From Laguncularia racemosa (lineage: Eukaryota; Streptophyta; Magnoliopsida; Myrtales; Combretaceae), in contig JBBMOL010000021.1 in the NCBI GenBank assembly GCA_037954665.1, positions 7,688,001-7,752,000 on the forward strand: a stretch of DNA of 64,000 bases, written 5' to 3'. This document shows positions 48,401 through 60,300 of the stretch, one piece after another. Position 1 is the stretch's first letter, and each line of letters begins with the position of its first letter. The notes beneath the pieces are model-generated. The model was given only the letters and a program-made list of their open reading frames with translations. It was not told where the DNA came from and searched no databases. Both the position numbers and the translations under genes were made by a program.

Positions 48401-49239
48401 AACATTTCATTTTCATAATTTAACAGGATATAACCCTTTTTAAATAGCATAGCATTTCAAATAAACATGCAAAAACCATTAATAGTCATATAAAACCTAC
48501 CGAATTTTCTACGATCCAGTCCATATTTTTTACAAGATTGATCCAATATTCAATTCATCAACAGTGAAGATTTAATATATATTTATATATATTAACAATG
48601 ACATTAAAAATTGAATTAATCTATTAAAATGATAAATAAAACCGTAAAAGATCTCAAAAGGCCAAAACCAACATTTGACATATATTTATATAATTAAACA
48701 ATAATATTTATAATAGATTTATAAAAAAGTTAATTGAGATAATTTTTTAATTAAATTATTTTTAAAAAAATCAGTTTATAACATGAAGCTTTAACTAGTT
48801 CCTATAAAACTGGAAAACTAAAATCATACGATAATCTTTGAAAAATTAAATGAAACAAACAACTTAAATACCGTAATACTTAACACCATCCTTTACAATT
48901 TTGGTGGTGTTCACCAATAGACTTGAATTGCTGTCTAATAGGAATGCAAATATAAGGAATAAGTATCACATGCCCACTACCTTTTTTCTTTCTTTCTTTT
49001 TTTTTTCTCAAACAGAAAAGACAAATTTCATTTAATAGAAAAAAATATTATATTAATCAACTGGATTTCACATAAGAGAATTGAAAGTTGGGGTATGAAA
49101 ACTCAAGCAAATAGAAGGCATATCACGTTAAATATTAAAATGTTTCATGGGGAGGGGGGGTGTTGTGGATACAATCATTTCTCTTGGAAGAACAAAAAAT
49201 ATCAAACTAAAGAGTAAGATAAATCTTATAAAAAGATGA
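45453..49239. other. AT-rich intergenic DNA with a local duplication
   Basis: No gene was recognised. An (AG)n run lies at 45,652-45,675. GAAATGCCCTAGAAAATAA near 45,740, followed by GGGGTATATTGGTAAATTCCC, resembles the start of a Ty3-type LTR. A diverged direct duplication lies at about 47,690-48,096 and 48,103-48,470. Confidence 0.5.
47690..48470. repeat. Diverged direct duplication of about 0.4 kb
   Basis: Shared landmarks in order: TAGTACC/TAGTGCC; TCAAAAGTCA; TCTTTTATAAATATAATTT; CATGACTTA; TTTCATAATTT; then AGAGTTATATCCCTTTTTAAAT in one and CAGGATATAACCCTTTTTAAAT in the other. Short flanking parts (47,490-47,690 and 48,490-48,660) also look alike. Confidence 0.6.
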
Positions 49240-49529
49240 GTAAATGTTACATTTGATACTTGAACTTTATCTATTTTTATAATTAATTACTTAAAATTTA
49301 AAAGTATCGATTTATTATCTACAAGCCAGTTAATGTCATTTATAATACTCAAACAGGGTAGTTAGTTATAGAAATAAAAAATATATATATAGTTAATTAT
49401 AAAAATAGACAAAATTTAAATAATTAATTACAAAAATAAGTAATGGTCAAGTAATAAATTGACACATTAAAATTTGAAGTAAATAATTGTAAAAATAGGT
49501 AAAATTCATATACCAAATATGACATTTAC
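49240..49529. mobile_element. MITE with long terminal inverted repeats
   Basis: The left arm GTAAATGTTACATTTGATAC, then TTGAACTTTATCTATTTTTA, matches the complement of the right end GGTAAATGTCATATTTGGTA, then TATGAATTTTACCTATTTTTA, over about 60 bases. The inner arms also pair (CGATTTATTATCTACAAGCC with CAATTTATTACTTGACC). Total 290 bases. Target duplication not settled; AAAAGA occurs near both ends. Confidence 0.78.
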
Positions 49530-51368
49530 CTAAAAGAAATAATATAATCCATATAGGGGACAAAAAAAAATTAAAAAGGAAATAACAAATGCATTAAAAA
49601 AAAACTAATAACAAATTAATATCAACCTAATCACCACAATTTTCAAACTAACTAAATCTATAAAATTGGACTTGTGGTGATGGAATTGTAATGCCAATTG
49701 ATCGATGATGAGAATGGTAGGAGAAAAAACAAAGCAAATATGAGATCCATAATGGTAGAGTTGGTATTGAAATTGGCAATTGTGGATCTAGGATTTACGG
49801 TAGTAAAGGAAAAGAAAAGGGTTTTGAAAAGAGTAGTAAATACATGACTACCCCATATAGAGAGAGAGACAGAGAATGGGGGGAGGGTTGGGGAAGGAGG
49901 GGGCTCTTATATTGTTTATTTGAGGTAAAAATAACACAAGGAATGAGATTATAGTAGAGTTAAAGTACCTATCATACCTTGAATTTATATAATACATTTC
50001 TTCTTCTCCTTAAGAAACCCTAGCCATCACAAATGTAGCTATCACCACTCATGTTGTGACTATCATTATCTACCCTCTCCCCTTTCTATTTCTCTCACTC
50101 TCTCTAGCGAAGTAATGATCATAAAGTTGGTTCATAGCCATCGACATGGTGGCTTGTTAGTGGGTTTAGGTTAGGCATGCGAGTGATAGGTAAGGGTTTC
50201 CATGGGTTCAATCTAGGTTTTGAGTTTGAATCGACTATGGTGATCCGACAAGTGATGGGTTCAGCAGTGGTGGAATCAAGCCTATAGGACCTCCAAGGAT
50301 AGGCGCAGTTATATAAAGGATGTTGAATAAACTATGAATAGCTATTTCTAAGGACAATAAGGATAAAAATTGCTATTCAATATTTTACATAATACTAATT
50401 TCATATAAAATAAAGGAAATAAAACTATTATTCCTCATGTGATGCTGCGATATGCATTGTTACGTCTATATCATTTAGAGATTTCAAGCGACAAAGCGTT
50501 GCATTAAAGCTTTGAACCATACCGGAGACCACCTTCAACTTTCCTTCGCAACATTGAGTGACCTTTCTTTTTCCACGTGCTATTTCACTCTTAATAAACT
50601 CAACATACTTACGAGTTACACAAATTTGGCTCAACATTTATTCAAATCCAATTCTGCTTCAAACTTTAGCTATTCAAATAGTTTTTCAAATCAAACTCAA
50701 GCTTCATAAAATTTAACTTAACTAGCTTGTAAATCTAATCAAAGTTTAAATGTTAATAAGGGTCAAATCGTATATGGATATAAGTATCATTTTAATTAAA
50801 ATAAAACATCTTATTAAAGATAAATTAGACATCAACGAGCTTAATTGAGCTTTTTCAATGCAACTCAAGCGGCAGCTCAAGCCCTAAAATGTCCAATCGA
50901 CCTCAATTCGACTTGCTTACACCTACAAGAATTTTCATTTTTATCCTTCTTAATTTGTTGAGCCTCAGACAAGAAAAAAGATTCCACAGCCTGTACCTAC
51001 AAGAGGATAAACCTAGAAACTTATTCTACTCCTTAATCAACCCATACTGCACAGGCCACTGCTTGATTTACTCCGGGCTAATTTGGCTAGGATCCACGTA
51101 AGAGCCAAACTATGTAAAGGATTACAGACATTGTAATTAATGCTCATTGCAGCAAACTACGGCCAACGCAAAAAACCCAAGCAACGAATAGGAGAAACAT
51201 AATGCTCTCACCAGAAAAATGAACTATCATTTTTCCTTGCACTGTAGTTCATTCCCACCATGCATCACATAGGAGGATAAAGAATCCAATTGCTTGATAC
51301 TAAGAGCAGGCTACCGGATCCTAGGTGAGGATGTGACGAAACCGGTTAAAATTGGGGAACTGCAATTT
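49530..51368. other. Intergenic DNA and probable 3' UTR of the coiled-coil protein gene
   Basis: No coding family was recognised. Composition rises in GC from about 51,050, consistent with the 3' untranslated region of the gene whose stop codon is at 51,369-51,371 (- strand). Confidence 0.45.
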
Positions 51369-54300
51369 TCAGGCCATATCATTTTCAGATACTTTTCTTA
51401 CGCTTGAGGCTGGAGTTTGGTGGGTTTCAGTTTGTTTCACCCCATCCTTAGCCCAACTGTACACCCGAGTAGTATCTTCTTCTTGGTCAGGTCCCCGCAG
51501 GCTTTCCGATAGTTTCCCAGTCTTTCCAATTGCAAGAATTAAATCAAGCTGCTTCTGCTGCTGCTCCTGCATGATACAAAAGAACGATCACAAATGAACA
51601 TATATATACCAATAGAAATATAAGATGAATCGGGCTAATTAAAAGATAAACTTCTATTCCTGAAACCAATTATGAAAAACACGACATGAATGAGCATAAA
51701 ATATAGTTAACCATTTTACCAGAATCAATATGACGTGTTGAAATAATAGCGAAAAGCAGCATATACATGCGAAGATAATTATTTCAAAATGTGCAGCCTT
51801 CTCCAATCAAATGCCAGACTAATGGGTCAAGCAGGACAAAGCATCTAACTTTTTGTTTTCTGGTATACCTCCAGAGGCACATTGGAAAGAAAGCCAGATA
51901 AACAGGTTAATCTGTGTCTTACATACCTCAAGGGCGAGGGGGTTGCTAATTGTTGAATAGTATTAATATGTGGAAAGTATACTCTATAGGGAAAATATCT
52001 ATATCACACCATGTAACAACAAAATAAAAAAGGGAAAATAAAGGCAACGCACTCTAGATATGTTGTTCACGGTAAATCAGAATGAGAATCAACCTGTACA
52101 TCATCTATTCAAACTCCTCAAAATGGAAAATATAATTCTTCTACAAATCAAATCCACCATGGATATAACTCTGCCAACCCTGTTCTCTTCAGTTTCCATC
52201 CATATTTTTTATGCTTCAGCTGCAAACGAACGCTGTCACTATATACCCAAAAGAAAAAGGAAAGCTGCCACTGTTGGATCAAAGCTGCTTTCCTTCCAGC
52301 TACTTTGGCTAAATTAAGGGTTACATCCCTCATTGGCGCAAAAGTCCTAGGGCATTTGAAAGGATAATCAACCATTTGCATGCATGGAAAAAGTGTATCC
52401 AATAAATAACTCTGCATGAATTGTATTAGTCTCTCCTTCTTTGCAAGCCATAAAATGAATGCAAGCCTTGCACGTGGGCCTTTAAATCAGACATGCTTTT
52501 GCCACTAGACAGGGGTACGCTGACTTCATGACAAGGACAGCAGAGCCAATTGCCCTGGTGCAGAGCATTTAACCACTTAGGTAGTATTACTGGCTGTTCC
52601 AGGACAGAGGGGTCCATTTCATTTTGTTTTTAATCTAATCCCAAATCTTCCCTGCAGCCCCACCAAAGAGCAAAGGCATGCATCCCTGGTAAACCATAAT
52701 TGTAGATCACTCTGTTACAGTTTCAAATCATGGGCCGCAGGGGTTACATTACCAGACCACAAAGATATGAGATTCCCATCCAATAACTCTTTTTCATTGA
52801 AATTTAACTAGAGCATTTTCCTCTATTATACCCAGCAACTGAACAAACCAGAAATTGTAGCCTTTCAGTTAGTAGGTCATGCCCAACTTGACAAAAGACC
52901 ATTCCCATGTTCCAAGAATAAATTGCAAACGCGTTTTAGTTCTGCACCCTTGCTCCATGTGATGATGTCAGGATTCCAAGTTCTCCCTTGAATTTATACA
53001 CTTGATTGGAAGTTTATTTTGCTTTATTCACCCACTCTGGGCCGCTTCCACAAAGTATAGCCATCTTTTGTCTAATTTCCTTGATTTTCTTGGACAATAA
53101 GAAAGGCTGGCTCTATAAACTGGCATAGAAATAGAACACCATGTGTAGCAGCACACACTCAGCATAAGAAAGCCCCTTGTTAGTCCATTGAATGATGCAT
53201 TACTTAATCCCTTCAACCAACTCCATACAATCTGCCTTTTCAGCATAGTTAAAGTTAATGGCACCCGTTGGTATTTTACAGGCAGTATACCCAGCTGAAA
53301 TTTCACTGAATCCTCAATGGCGCCCCTTGCTGAGAGTTCATTCTACAGATGAATATGATACAAGTGCTCTTCTCAAGTTTCAAATTTTTTTTTTTTTTTG
53401 GATAATTCATAGTTTATTAATACAAATGAAGGTATACATCCATCAAAAGGACGGTTGGAGTTACATCACAAGTAAAAGTACAAGATTCACATGTATTAAT
53501 ACAAAGGATACCTTACAACCTAGTAACATAAGAACTAATCTAGTTGGCTAAAAAGCTAGCACTAAGAAGACTGCTCCCTAGGCAAATCTTGTTTCAAGTC
53601 CTCCATATGCAGTAGATTGCTGTTGCAAGACTGACTCTCCATACTTGATGGGTGAGGGAAAACAATTGAGCTGTTGTAATCAATGTGATCGTAGCACCTT
53701 GCCAATCCTTGAAGGAGGGTGGGCATTGTATGGCATCACACTAATCCCCAAACTTGGGATGTGAATCCACAATTAAAGAATAAGTGTGGGTGATATGAAG
53801 GAGTGTTTAGGCAAGGTTGACTTGTTCCAAATGACTTTGTCCTAAGGAATGGTATCTCCTAATGGGTTGAGAAAAGTGTATCCACTCCTAATGGAGAGGT
53901 CTCCTAATATGGTGTGGATCCAGCGGAGTTGGCCAGGATTTGAGGTGTTCGATTGGAGATGGGAGGGGGGGGGGGGGGAGGAATGTGAATGCCTGACCGA
54001 AATGGGTTAGCAGAATCCCTGCGAAGCTTCTTTCAGACCTGATGGATTCTTTGTTCTAGCAGAGAACACACGAAAATAATCTCTAAAGCAAAGGGGGGAT
54101 ACAGAAGCAGAAGTCCTAACATTATCAAAGCAACAAGGTAACTTCAATTCTATCTTCCGGTAAAGCTCCCATTACCCATTAATTTAGTATAATTTGCTAT
54201 TGCTATTTCTCTTTCTTGAGGAAAAAGAAGAAAATGCATATAGCATATATAAGAGTCAGGAGCCCACCCTTCCCTGCATTTCCAGTGGAATTTCAATTCA

Positions 54301-57300
54301 AGTGATCTCTTCCCTCATAATGGAAGAACAAATCCCCATCCAAGCAGGGAGCAAAAGGATGCTGGTTGACATTATTTGTTCATTCCTGCATTCTGCTATA
54401 TCTAGAGTTACCAACCAAGCATCATCAAGGACAGTTTATATGCTATCCTGTTCATATCAAGAAGCCCAAAAGTCGACTATACAATGATCCAAAATCAACC
54501 CCCCCTTTTTTTTATGTAATGTCAGATAGATCTAAAATCAACTTTTTACAGCTATATCTGTTCACCCCTAGTCTAAAAGATTAAGTAATTCTACGGGATC
54601 ACATTTCAACCACAATTAGATTGAAATTGTCAATAAGTACATTGAATCAAACCACTGCTGAAGGTTTCACTTTTCAGCACTTGATGAAGTTGTCAAATAG
54701 GCTCTGAGTGGTTCCATGTTGAAATATTGCAGGGATAACTTCTGTTGCAACTGTTTTATCCTTTGGCTAGCTTGGCTTGAGAAACTCTACACCATAGACA
54801 ATCTTCTCCCCTGGGGAATAGTCAACTCTTCTGGTTGTTTCTTTTGCACCAATGGGCAAGAGAACCACCAGCACCTGTTTTTTTTATTGTCATTGTCCCC
54901 ATTGCTCAAGAGTGTAGACTGATATCACCGGCCAGCTTCAGTGCTTTCCATTCTATGCTAATTGGCAAGGATCTATTCGGGGACTCATCGCTACATCTTC
55001 TTCTTCCACTTCACTTGTTCTCAAGTGGAGAATGCCCCCACAGCTACCGTTTACTGCTTATGGAGGGAAAGGAACTCAGTCCACTTGAGCGCCCAAATTT
55101 CCAGGCCAAAGTCTCACAGGACAAATATGTTTTTATGTTGATTTACTAGTTTCAAACTAGGAGTGGTCATGTTTAGTCTCTCAGTCACACGGTTGTAATG
55201 CTCCATTTCTTTTGCCTCATGGAGCTGTTGCTATACTTTGTATAGTTTTATATCTAATCCCTCATGCTTTGTGCAGTTTGTACATTTCCTTCTTATCAAT
55301 GAATTGCATACTTACCCAACAATCAAAAAAAAAAAAAAGAAAAAAAGAATCCTCTTGTCACAGCACTCACAATTATCTAGAAAACAAAGACATATAGTGA
55401 AAGATATGACATTGTGCGAGAATTATCACTAGTGAGCATCTAAAAGAAAATGTTTTTTCCATGCAAAACAAAGTAAAGAGAACAAACCTGCATTGCCAGT
55501 AAAACTTTCTGAATTTCACCAAGCTCCTTTTCAAGAATGTCTTCTTGAATTGCCAGTGCACGAGTAGCCTCAGAATTCTTTTGAGCCAAAGCTGCAGTCT
55601 GGAGACATAAATCAAGATGGTTATAACAAGACAGTAAGTTCTTCCCAAGTTGACTATTGTCTATTCATCTCTCTGTGAGAACATCTCAAAATGATAAGGA
55701 CAACCAGAAGAAACTATAAGATCTATCCTCTTTGAATTGTAGAAATATTACATTTTTTTTTTGGGTTAATTAAAATAATGATATATGTCTTGTTTCAAGC
55801 ATATGAAATTAGAAGGAGAAATTGCATGCACCTAACCAAGGATACCACATGATAGTGGCATTGAACATACAACACATCCCACATATGCAAGACATCACTT
55901 CAAATACTAAATCTCAAATCTTAAGGTCTTCACACCACTGTCATGTATGTTGCTCCTTCCCCAAGTATTTTATCCTCATTTTGCATTTAAGATCCCAATG
56001 AAGGGTTGTAATACAGGATCCTTGAAGCAAAAGTACAAATCGCAATTATGGAAAGCATGAGTCTGCAGCCAATTGCTACTCTGATGATTCCAGAGCTATT
56101 GAAGCAATACTTCAGCACTACCAATAATAAGATTATGTTGTTTTTTGATAGGCATAGATAAATACATCATTCCCACTAAACAATCAATTGGCTATCTTAT
56201 TAACAAGAAGAAGGTAGGTGCAATCCAATGCACCTAGAATTTCTTTTAGTAAATCGGTATTTGTATTAATATGTGAGTTCACTTTTTAAGACAGAGGATA
56301 CTGAGCACTACACGATACAAAAATGGGACCACATTTGAGTCCCATTTCCTATAGATTAAAAAAATCAATGAATAATCCACATATTCCTACAAACATCCAA
56401 CCTACCTATTTTATAATCCTTGTTAACATCTAAATTTACAAAAAGTTGCCAGTGTCCAATATCTTCTATGATAAAAAAAATACTAATAGAACAATATTGA
56501 TCCAAAACATCCCAGTTTTAAGCCAAATATTACTATGAATAACCTTAACTCAAACATCCAACTCTAAAGCCAAACAAATAAGAGTGGAGTACCAAACCAA
56601 GCAAAAGAAATAAAAAGGCATAACTTCAGATATGGGCTCCTTCAAAGATGATGAGGTACTAAAATATCTTAATGGATCAATTAGTTATTAGATAGTCAAT
56701 TTCACTTGTCTGAATATAGAAATGGTGTTGCTCTCGCAACAAGTGTTCTCTTGTAGATTGTCATAAGCTGGGACAAGCACATGGTTATGATAGTACTACC
56801 ACTAAAAATCCAAGTTGGGCTTGATTGTATGTGATTTTTTTTTTTTTTTGGTTGGGGGGGGGGGGGGGGGATTGGTTTGTAAATAGATAACTCATTTATA
56901 TAAAAGTGAGGAAAGATACAACCGCAATGCAGGAATGGGGTTTTACCCAAAATTTACATAGGAAACTAAAGTAAACAACACAAAACTAAGATACAAGGAT
57001 CTTGATGTAACTCAGAATCTTCCTAGCTACAAGAATTGGTAATGGGAGTGGCTTTCCCAAATGAATAGCATTATGTGTTCTCCAAAGAGAATAGACAGTT
57101 GCTGAAAGAGCAACACAAGCTGGTAAACGCTTCTTCAGTCTTGGTGGCTGCAGCAAAGTGGATGTGCTTCCTTGCCAGGTATAACAAGGAGGTGGACATC
57201 CTAACTCTATCATGACTGTCACCCAAACCAAGGAGGAGAAAGTGCACCGAAAAAACAGATGCCGATGGTCCTCATATCCATTCATGCACAAGTAGCATTG

Positions 57301-60300
57301 GTGATTAGATGTGATTCACCATACACACAATTTGTCGAGGGTATAGAGTTTCTCATTCCAAGCAAGCCATATGATAAGCGAGTGACATGGCATTTCTTTT
57401 GGACACCAAATAACCTGCCACCAATTGACTGGAGGCTGTGCTGTCCTTAATGAGTGGTAGGCAATCTTAATGGAAAATATACCTGAGAAAGCTGGTTTCC
57501 ACAAGAAGGTATCTGAAATGGAGCTATTAGGGCAGATTGAAGCAGATATTTGTAAATTTTCCCAAAACACACCTTGAGGCAGGACCCAAGTATTTCCAAC
57601 AATTAAAAAACAAAGTCTACCGTTTAAAGGATACCCTGTACTGGCTATTTCTCTAGCACTCACGGCTTCAGCAAGAGGGCCAGTAGGCAGTCAAAAATTT
57701 GCCCATAGGTCTATGGATAAACCACCACCCACTTTCCACGCAAACCAATTCCTAACTAAGGGTAAATAGAAAGACATCTAAAAGTCCAAAAACCGTTGTT
57801 TTGGATGAAATTACAGCAGATCCATTCTACCGACAAGCCACTAGCATCCTGCTTGCATAGACTCTATATGTGCTTTATTTGGGCAGCTTTGTTCCAGGTT
57901 TTGAGATCTGGAATACCCAAGCCACCCTCCTCCTTTGGGGAATAAAGGAGTTGACCATCTCATCTTAGCTTTTTTGGCGATATTTGGTCTACCACTCCAT
58001 GTTGTTCAACATGGTTGACAACCTTGGCAGGGAGGATGAAGGTTGAGGCCCAAAAGACTTGCAAAGAGAACACAACTGATTTTATGAGTTGTCCCATATG
58101 ATAAAAACTTGCTTGTCCATGAATTGATACAGGCCAAAATCCTTTCCACTAAAGAATCACAATCTTGCCTTTTTAGCTTAGTGGAAATAAGAGGAACTCC
58201 AAGATATTGAATAGGAAAGGAAGCTTCCTGAAAATTTAAACATCTAGAAATTTCTTTGGTAGTGACACAAAGAATAATGGTTCAAACAACTACCCACCTA
58301 TTACACTCTTGCAATTGAGGGATTTATTCTAAGGAATGATTCAAATCTAACTATACCATTCTTTATGTGCAACCATCATGTATGCTGTGTGTGTTTTAAT
58401 AATTAATAACCTAGTAGGGGAATGTTCTATAAATTGTTGACTATTGTAATTTGTGCATGTAACCAAGTGTTAAAATATATCAATTGGATGTGTTAGGAAC
58501 AAACCAATTGATCAAAGTGGTACCAAGATCAATTTGTGGGATTAAGTGGTTGAAATCACTTAAGCATGACTTCATTGTAAAGAAAACAAGACCATTCGAT
58601 CAAAGTTGAAGTGTAACAATTCCTGGATCCTATCATGTAAAAACTGACTTTTCTGCATCCTGCAAATGAATACTTCATCTGGATAATCTTCGTGTGTACA
58701 AACAAAGTACCTCAATATGAGCAAAATATTAAGAACCTTGGGCACAAGATCTGATGAAACGCACATAGTTCAGACAGAGTGTCAACTTGCAGTATACATG
58801 ACTTTCCTGCAGCACAAAAGTTTATCCAATTATAGGAGTCTTTTCATGTCCACCTCAATCCCTAGAATACTATAAAATGGTACGTTACCTAATGGATGAA
58901 CATTGGCAAGAGACAGGTAACTTGGTTAAGGGACATGAATCTAAGGCATATTCCTATTTAATTGTCTATCCGGTGTTTATCAGCACTGGACTTTACCCTA
59001 CAATTTAGAATTTCAAGTGTGATTCAAAAAATTCCAATATTGCAAGTCAAATTTTCTACAATCCTTCCACCTATAAATCTTGGTCCGGTGCCATAATGGG
59101 TCTTTCAGGGTCAGCTAGTTCATCATCCTCTCCCTTTTGTGCCTGGAGGTTCACCTTGGCTGCTGCAGTATATTGTACATGGAAGACACAAAACTCAGCG
59201 CATTTTGGGCAGCCCTTGCCCTGCTCCACTCTCTCTTGTAAACCAAATCCTTACCTATTCTAGGCTTGTATGACTATAATAGTCAAGTTTGCTCTTATTT
59301 CCCACAGTTCATTTGTACTCTCTCTTTTAGGTTGAGAGTTGCTGTGAAAACCTCCCATCATTGATGGTTGTAGTTGTACATTCTCTTCTCTTAATGAAAT
59401 TACTTATTCACCAATATTTTTCTACACTTAGATGCATTTAGCAAGAGAACCGCCATATTACCCTATAGCAAATTTGGTGTAGAGCATTAAACTCTTTAAG
59501 GACAGTGACATGGTCATACGTCTACAACATTTCTCTCCTTCCTCATTATATTGTCCAACCATTCTTTGTTTCTAGGCATCAAACCCCATAATTTCCCAGA
59601 AACATTACAACAAATGCCAACTCTCACATATTAAGGTCTTCCTCACCGCTCCCATGGATATTGCTGCCTTCCATAAGTATTCTGTCTTCATTTTCTCAAT
59701 TAAGTCCCCATGGAAGGATTCTAATACAGGCTCCTTAAAGAAAATGTAGAAATGGAAGCAATGGTTGCTCTGATACGGAAAACATGAGTCTGCAGCCAAT
59801 TGCCGCCATGATAATTCCAAACTATTTAAGCAAACAGGCAATTTTTCCACATGAGAAATAGTAAGAGTATGTTGTTTTATGAAAGGCATGGCTAGATACA
59901 TCACTATTTGTTTTTCTTAAATTCACCCATTATTTTGCATGATCATTATCTTCTATAATTTTGAACAACATTGATCCAAAACATCCACACTTGAAGCTGA
60001 GCATTATGCGAAAGAGGCAACAATTCAGCACCAAAACCAAGCGAAAGAAAAGAAAATGTCATTACCTCAGCTATAGGCTCCTTCAAAGCCTTCCGTGTTA
60101 CCCGAAACCGAATCCCCAGCTTCTCAAGCTGCCTAGACAAAACCCGAATTATCGTCGCCGAGCTCTTTAAATCCTCCTCCAATTTCTCCACTCTCTCCAC
60201 CAGATTCAAACCCTCACCACCACCGCTAGACCTCACTGACTCCCTAAACACTCTCCTCCATTGCCTCTTCCTTATCCATGCACCGAGCCCGGCTCCGAGC

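Larger units (their letters stand above)
51567..55487 (-). other. Intron 2 of the coiled-coil protein gene
   Basis: Donor GCAATGCAG|GTTTG (GT at 55,487-55,486) and acceptor ATCATGCAG|GAGCAG. It carries at least three LINE fragments in two orientations (52,430-53,380, 53,388-54,060 and 54,700-55,338). Confidence 0.85.
55599..60065 (-). other. Intron 1 of the coiled-coil protein gene
   Basis: Donor GCTGAG|GTAATG (GT at 60,065-60,064) and acceptor TCTCCAG|ACTGCAG (AG at 55,600-55,599). It holds an L1 LINE (56,836-58,250), a copia junction fragment (58,262-58,590), another LINE 3' end (59,060-59,420) and two diverged copies of its own 5' region. Confidence 0.85.

Noticed and set aside
52148..52617. 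Extra exon or separate small gene in intron 2
   Set aside because: The upper part continues the LINE fragment and the lower part shows no family. Exons 2 and 3 already join in phase without it.
59605..59904. Open frame downstream of exon 1 on the - strand
   Set aside because: It lies in intron 1, has no family match, and the region is duplicated at 55,880-56,110 without a conserved frame.
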